Assembly (NCBI RefSeq): GCF_024722015.1
Contig: NZ_JANQBD010000022.1
Span: forward strand, 62,001 to 126,000
Reading direction: 5' to 3'
Length of the DNA: 64,000 nucleotides
Source of the DNA: Paenibacillus radicis (ex Xue et al. 2023)
GTDB lineage: Bacteria; Bacillota; Bacilli; Paenibacillales; NBRC-103111
The notes beneath the pieces were generated by a model, which saw nothing but the letters and a program-made list of their open reading frames with translations, was not told the DNA's origin and did no database searches. This document shows, piece by piece, positions 60,792 to 64,000 of the stretch (the stretch's first letter is position 1; each line of letters begins with the position of its first letter). The translations under genes were made by a program, and so were the position numbers.

Positions 60792-62733
60792 TCAACTCAT
60801 GTTTCGCAATCTGAGGAAAAATTTGAAAAATTATTACCTCTATGTGTTTGCCTTAATCTTCAGCTCCGCCCTTTATTTCGCATTTGTCACCCTACAATAT
60901 GACCCCTCCATGGATCCGGCAAAAGGGTCTGTTAAAGGGGCCGCATCCATTAAAGCCGCATCCGTCTTACTTGTCGCTATTGTTTCTATATTTCTTTTAT
61001 ATGCAAATAACATCTTTATTAAACGGCGCAGTAAAGAAATCGGCTTGTTTCAATTAATAGGGATGACCAAAAACAGGATATTCCGAATCCTGACTGCTGA
61101 GAACTTCATCCTGTATTTTGGATCCTTGATGTTAGGGATCTTTGTAGGATTTTCCGGTTCAAAATTAATTATTATGATTCTGTTTAAAACGATAGGTGTC
61201 GATGCTATTGCAACGCTGTATTTTTCTTACCAAGCACTCATCCAGACGCTAATAGTCTTCTTTATTATTTATCTTTTTATTATGTTGATGAATTACGCAT
61301 TCATACAAAGACAGAGTATTTTATCCTTATTCAGAGTGACTTCCATGACTGAAGGAAAAGTGAAAAAGGTATCCTTCCTGGAAATGATCATCGGGATTAT
61401 TGGAATTATATTGATCATTCTTGGCTATTATATGTCATCCAAATTATTCAGTGGAGACTTCACCACGATAAATCAACTATTCTCTGCTATGGTCATTATT
61501 CTAGGATCCGTCATCATCGGAACTTATCTTTTCTACAAAGGTTCTGTCAGCTTTATATTTAATATCATTCGGAAAAGGAAGCAAGGTTACTTAAACATTA
61601 ATGAAGTATTGTCGCTTTCCTCTATTATGTTTCGGATGAAGTCGAATGCCGTGTTACTAACCATCATTACTACCGTTTCCGGACTTGCCATTGGATTATT
61701 ATCCTTAAGCTATATCTCCTATTACTCCGCAGAAAAGTCAGCTGAAATGTATGTTCCTGCAGATTTCTCAATGACCAAGCTCCAGGATGCAGAGCAATTT
61801 AAAGAAGCGTTACAAGCAAATTCCATTTTGTATACCGATAAAATCGTCGAAGTCATTCAGGCAGCTGTCAATGTAGAGAAGATCATGGATACTAATGTGG
61901 GGGCATTGAATTCGAATTTCAACCCAACGGATATGATCCTGCCTGTGATTAGTGAACAAGCCCTCGATAATATCCATCTTTCAGCAGATCAGACCCTATT
62001 TACAAGATCAAGTGGAGTACTGCAGAAATTCATGGCTATGAAAGACTCTGGATCTATTGAACTGAAGGGTCAGTATGAGGTCATTCCGCAGCAATATAAG
62101 AGGTCAGATATCGATTCCCCTGTGTCAGGTTATTTTACGAGTGGAGGCTTGCCGGTTGCCATTGTAAACGAAACTATATTCGACCGTTTGAAAAAAGATC
62201 TAAATCCATCCATTCAAAAAGCCTCTTTCGTTTATATCGGAATTGAAATTAAAGATAAAGCTAACGTTAAAAAAGCCAATGAGCTTTTCCGTGAAATGGG
62301 TTTTAGCAGTACTAGAGCCCATGACTCACAACTAGAAATGAGCAACAATCAGAAACAAAATATGGGCCTCATCATGTTTATCGTTGGTTTCCTGGGATTA
62401 ACCTTTCTGATTACATCCGGATGTATTCTTTATTTTAAACAAATGGATGAAAGTGAAGATGAAAAGTCCAGCTATACCATTCTAAGAAAGCTTGGCTTCA
62501 CGCAAGGAGATTTGTTGCAAGGCATTCAGGCCAAACAAATCTTTAATTTCGGAATCCCTTTAGTAGTAGGATTACTCCATAGCTATTTTGCAGTCCAATC
62601 CGGCTGGTTCTTCTTCGGAACAGAGCTATGGACACCGATGATTATGGTTATGATCCTTTATACCGCGCTGTACTCGATTTTCGGGATACTATCCGTCTAT
62701 TATTATAAAAAGGTGATTAAAGAGGCACTCTAA
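60781..62733 (+). CDS. bceB: Antimicrobial-peptide ABC transporter permease, BceB-like
   Basis: A 650-residue permease with ten helices and one large extracellular domain (roughly residues 320-510) between helices 7 and 8. That domain is where Bce-type permeases bind their peptide. N-terminal NQLMFRNLRKNLKNYYLYVF and the cytoplasmic motif RSKEIGLFQLIGMTKNRIF are family signatures. It also serves as the sensor that activates BceS. It ends the operon; a hairpin follows. Confidence 0.94.
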   Translation: MSINQLMFRNLRKNLKNYYLYVFALIFSSALYFAFVTLQYDPSMDPAKGSVKGAASIKAASVLLVAIVSIFLLYANNIFIKRRSKEIGLFQLIGMTKNRIFRILTAENFILYFGSLMLGIFVGFSGSKLIIMILFKTIGVDAIATLYFSYQALIQTLIVFFIIYLFIMLMNYAFIQRQSILSLFRVTSMTEGKVKKVSFLEMIIGIIGIILIILGYYMSSKLFSGDFTTINQLFSAMVIILGSVIIGTYLFYKGSVSFIFNIIRKRKQGYLNINEVLSLSSIMFRMKSNAVLLTIITTVSGLAIGLLSLSYISYYSAEKSAEMYVPADFSMTKLQDAEQFKEALQANSILYTDKIVEVIQAAVNVEKIMDTNVGALNSNFNPTDMILPVISEQALDNIHLSADQTLFTRSSGVLQKFMAMKDSGSIELKGQYEVIPQQYKRSDIDSPVSGYFTSGGLPVAIVNETIFDRLKKDLNPSIQKASFVYIGIEIKDKANVKKANELFREMGFSSTRAHDSQLEMSNNQKQNMGLIMFIVGFLGLTFLITSGCILYFKQMDESEDEKSSYTILRKLGFTQGDLLQGIQAKQIFNFGIPLVVGLLHSYFAVQSGWFFFGTELWTPMIMVMILYTALYSIFGILSVYYYKKVIKEAL

Positions 62734-62743
62734 TATGAAAACA

Positions 62744-62779
62744 ACACAAACTCCAGACCCTAAGGTTCTGGAGTTGTGT
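62744..62779. terminator. Terminator between bceB and queF (convergent)
   Basis: CTCCAGA (62751-62757) pairs with TCTGGAG (62767-62773), extended by ACACAA/TTGTGT. The 9-base loop is flanked by A/T-rich sequence. It can serve both genes. Confidence 0.65.
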
Positions 62780-62796
62780 CATTTCATCTTCTTTTT

Positions 62797-63297
62797 TTAT
62801 CGGTTATCCACTTTTTCAGGGTAAAGATCATGATTCATCAAACGAAAATGGGCCATCTCTTCATACTTAGTATTAGGCTTGCCATAATTGCACCACGGAT
62901 CAATAGAAATCCCTCCACGTGGTGTGAATTTCCCCCAAACCTCAATATACCTTGGATCGAGTAATTTAATTAAATCGTTCATGATAATATTGACGCAATC
63001 CTCATGGAAATCTCCATGGTTTCTGAAGCTGAAAAGATATAACTTCAGTGATTTGCTCTCGACAATTTTTTGATCTGGGACATACGAAATGTACATCGTT
63101 GCAAAATCAGGCTGATGTGTCAATGGACATAAACTAGTAAACTCCGGACAATTAAACTTTACAAAATAGTCGCGATTCGAGTGAAGATTATCTACGGCCT
63201 CCAATACCTCAGGCGCATAATTGAAAGAATACTGCGTATGCTGATTGCCCAATAGCGTTAAATCCTTTAAACCCTCTTCATGGCTGCGTCCAGACAT
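62797..63297 (-). CDS. queF: NADPH-dependent 7-cyano-7-deazaguanine reductase QueF
   Basis: A 166-residue type I (short) QueF. ATG 63297 has AAGGGGG six to seven bases upstream. Cys in FTSLCPLTHQPDFA forms the thioimide with preQ0; the Asp of that motif is the proton donor. The QueF motif ESKSLKLYLFSFRNHG binds NADPH. It reduces preQ0 to preQ1 in queuosine synthesis. queC, queD and queE are not in the window. A preQ1-I riboswitch and terminator control it. Confidence 0.96.
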   Translation of the reverse strand: MSGRSHEEGLKDLTLLGNQHTQYSFNYAPEVLEAVDNLHSNRDYFVKFNCPEFTSLCPLTHQPDFATMYISYVPDQKIVESKSLKLYLFSFRNHGDFHEDCVNIIMNDLIKLLDPRYIEVWGKFTPRGGISIDPWCNYGKPNTKYEEMAHFRLMNHDLYPEKVDNR

Positions 63298-63324
63298 AAT
63301 TAACCCCCTTGTAAAATGCATCAT

Positions 63325-63353
63325 AAAAAAGCCACGTCCAGTATGGACATGGC
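63325..63353 (-). terminator. Riboswitch expression platform (terminator) before queF
   Basis: In minus-strand RNA GCCATGTCCA (63353-63344) pairs with TGGACGTGGC (63340-63331), and six U follow. The competing sequence ATGGA-T-ACATG just upstream can pair with CATGTCCAT of this stem and overlaps the preQ1 pseudoknot. Ligand binding should therefore allow termination. Confidence 0.85.
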
Positions 63354-63365
63354 ATATCGTCATGT

Positions 63366-63406
63366 ATCCATAGTTTTTTATAGAGGGTATCAGCTATGAA
63401 CCTCTC
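63366..63406 (-). promoter_or_regulatory. preQ1-I riboswitch aptamer
   Basis: The minus strand reads AGAGGTTC, then ATAGCTGAT, ACCCTCT and ATAAAAAACTATGGA. AGAGG...CCUCU makes P1; CAUAG of the loop pairs with CUAUG of the A-rich tail, forming the P2 pseudoknot. This is the class I preQ1 pattern. It sits about 70 bp upstream of queF with a terminator in between, so preQ1 represses queF. Confidence 0.92.
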
Positions 63407-63467
63407 CCGTTCGAGTACGGGTTTATTATCTTCCTATGATATAGAATACCTGGAGAAAGGTCAAGAT

Positions 63468-63908
63468 CTAGGAAACCATTTCCACCAGCAGATTGCCCAG
63501 CCGGTCGAAGTTCTGCTCATTGCCTTCAACGCAATACGGCTTGACCTTTTCGAACTCCGCTGTATCTTTGAAAAGCTGGCGAAAGGTAACCCTCGTACGG
63601 CCGTTCAGGTCCTCGAATGTCGCTGTAACCCGAAATTCGTGGCCGGACAAATGATCCAGCACGATCCTCTCCAGCGGCACGATCTCCACAAAGACGCTGA
63701 GATTGGGGTAATCCAAACCATTCGGTCCGTGCATGGTTAAGCGCCACGTGCCGCCGGGCCTTATATCGATCTCATGAAAAGTATTCGTGAAGCCCTTCGG
63801 ACCCCACCATCGGGCTAGCAATTCGGGGGTTGTCCAAGCTCGAAACACAAGCTCCCGCGGAACATCGAACTCACGTGAGGAAATAATTTCATTCTCACCT
63901 GTTGTCAT
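63468..63908 (-). CDS. SRPBCC / AHSA1-type domain protein
   Basis: A 146-residue protein of the Bet v1-like/AHSA1 fold. REFDVPRELVFRAWTTPELL and WWGPKGFTNTFHEIDIRPGG at the start, and a C-terminal GNEQNFDRLGNLL helix, are typical. It may bind a hydrophobic ligand; function in this family is poorly known. Its ATG overlaps the stop of another such gene by four bases. In many Bacillota these pair with an ArsR regulator, not seen here because the window ends. Confidence 0.88.
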   Translation of the reverse strand: MTTGENEIISSREFDVPRELVFRAWTTPELLARWWGPKGFTNTFHEIDIRPGGTWRLTMHGPNGLDYPNLSVFVEIVPLERIVLDHLSGHEFRVTATFEDLNGRTRVTFRQLFKDTAEFEKVKPYCVEGNEQNFDRLGNLLVEMVS

Positions 63909-64000
63909 TCTCCAATCTCCCCTTCTAATACCTTGCCTAGTGCGTCCAACATGACATTTGTACCGTGTTCCCGTATTTCCGGCGTATCGTGTCCGTCAAA
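63905..64000 (-). CDS. C-terminal end of an SRPBCC-like protein, cut by window edge
   Basis: The last 31 residues of a frame entering from the right end: FDGHDTPEIREHGTN, then MLDALGKVLEGEIGE and TGA at 63905. The helix pattern near the stop matches the end of AHSA1-type proteins. The ATGA overlap with the next gene implies a shared operon. Only family-level guesswork is possible. Confidence 0.5.
   Translation of the reverse strand, partial: FDGHDTPEIREHGTNVMLDALGKVLEGEIGE

Noticed and set aside
1..64000. tRNA, rRNA or prophage genes
   Set aside because: No cloverleaf with CCA-adjacent arms, rRNA core motif, integrase or phage structural gene was noticed on either strand.

Overview
The window reads as chromosome of a Paenibacillus-like member of the Bacillota. 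This rests on strong AAGGAGG-type ribosome binding sites, many TTG starts, large membrane-bound AraC sensors, several sugar ABC transporters without their own ATPase, a Bce-type peptide-antibiotic module and a preQ1-I riboswitch. No rRNA, tRNA, CRISPR array, prophage or complete insertion sequence is visible. The genes look like ordinary core/accessory chromosome. Genus is an inference, not a search result.

Layout. 1-5.5 kb: the 5' part of a TctC/Bug-type solute-binding lipoprotein gene, a YesS-like AraC membrane sensor, and two oxidoreductases (a YoxD-like SDR and a luciferase-like flavin monooxygenase). 5.5-6.1 kb: non-coding DNA with an IS150-like end and a palindromic repeat. 6.1-9.8 kb: a four-gene operon (REC-HD-GYP phosphodiesterase, H-NOX heme protein, soluble hybrid histidine kinase, single-domain response regulator) that looks like a complete nitric-oxide to cyclic-di-GMP relay. 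9.9-14.5 kb: an AXE1 esterase, then an OmpR/HK pair with a Bcr-type ABC exporter. 15-20 kb: an RNA-methylase-like protein, and an AraC regulator with a Fur-boxed siderophore uptake operon. 20-27 kb: a second AraC regulator and a sugar operon (rpiB, rbsK, CUT1 transporter) under a LacI regulator with matching operators. 27-28 kb: an autoregulated TetR gene and a small membrane protein. 28.9-37.3 kb: DEAD-box helicase DbpA, then alpha-xylosidase with a CUT1 transporter and LacI regulator sharing a second operator type.

37.8-45.2 kb: FliB, a secreted stalk-domain protein, an RlmN paralogue, a YitT membrane protein and a three-gene SPFH/zinc-ribbon/TM2 module. 45.3-48 kb: a YhgE/Pip-family giant membrane protein with 17-residue tandem repeats. 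48.8-55.9 kb: an SDR, a complete peptide ABC importer and a small LuxR-type regulator. 55.9-57.1 kb: a gene-poor stretch with repeat hairpins and a possible structured RNA. 57-62.7 kb: a 2-hydroxyacid dehydrogenase and a full BceRSAB detoxification module. 62.8-64 kb: queF behind a preQ1-I riboswitch and two AHSA1-type genes, the last cut by the window edge.

The most interesting system is the H-NOX operon at 6.1-9.8 kb. The next most interesting are the possible structured RNA near 56.1-56.3 kb, the SPFH/zinc-ribbon module and the repeat architecture of the YhgE-like protein. All function statements come from motif recognition and gene context; no database search was run.
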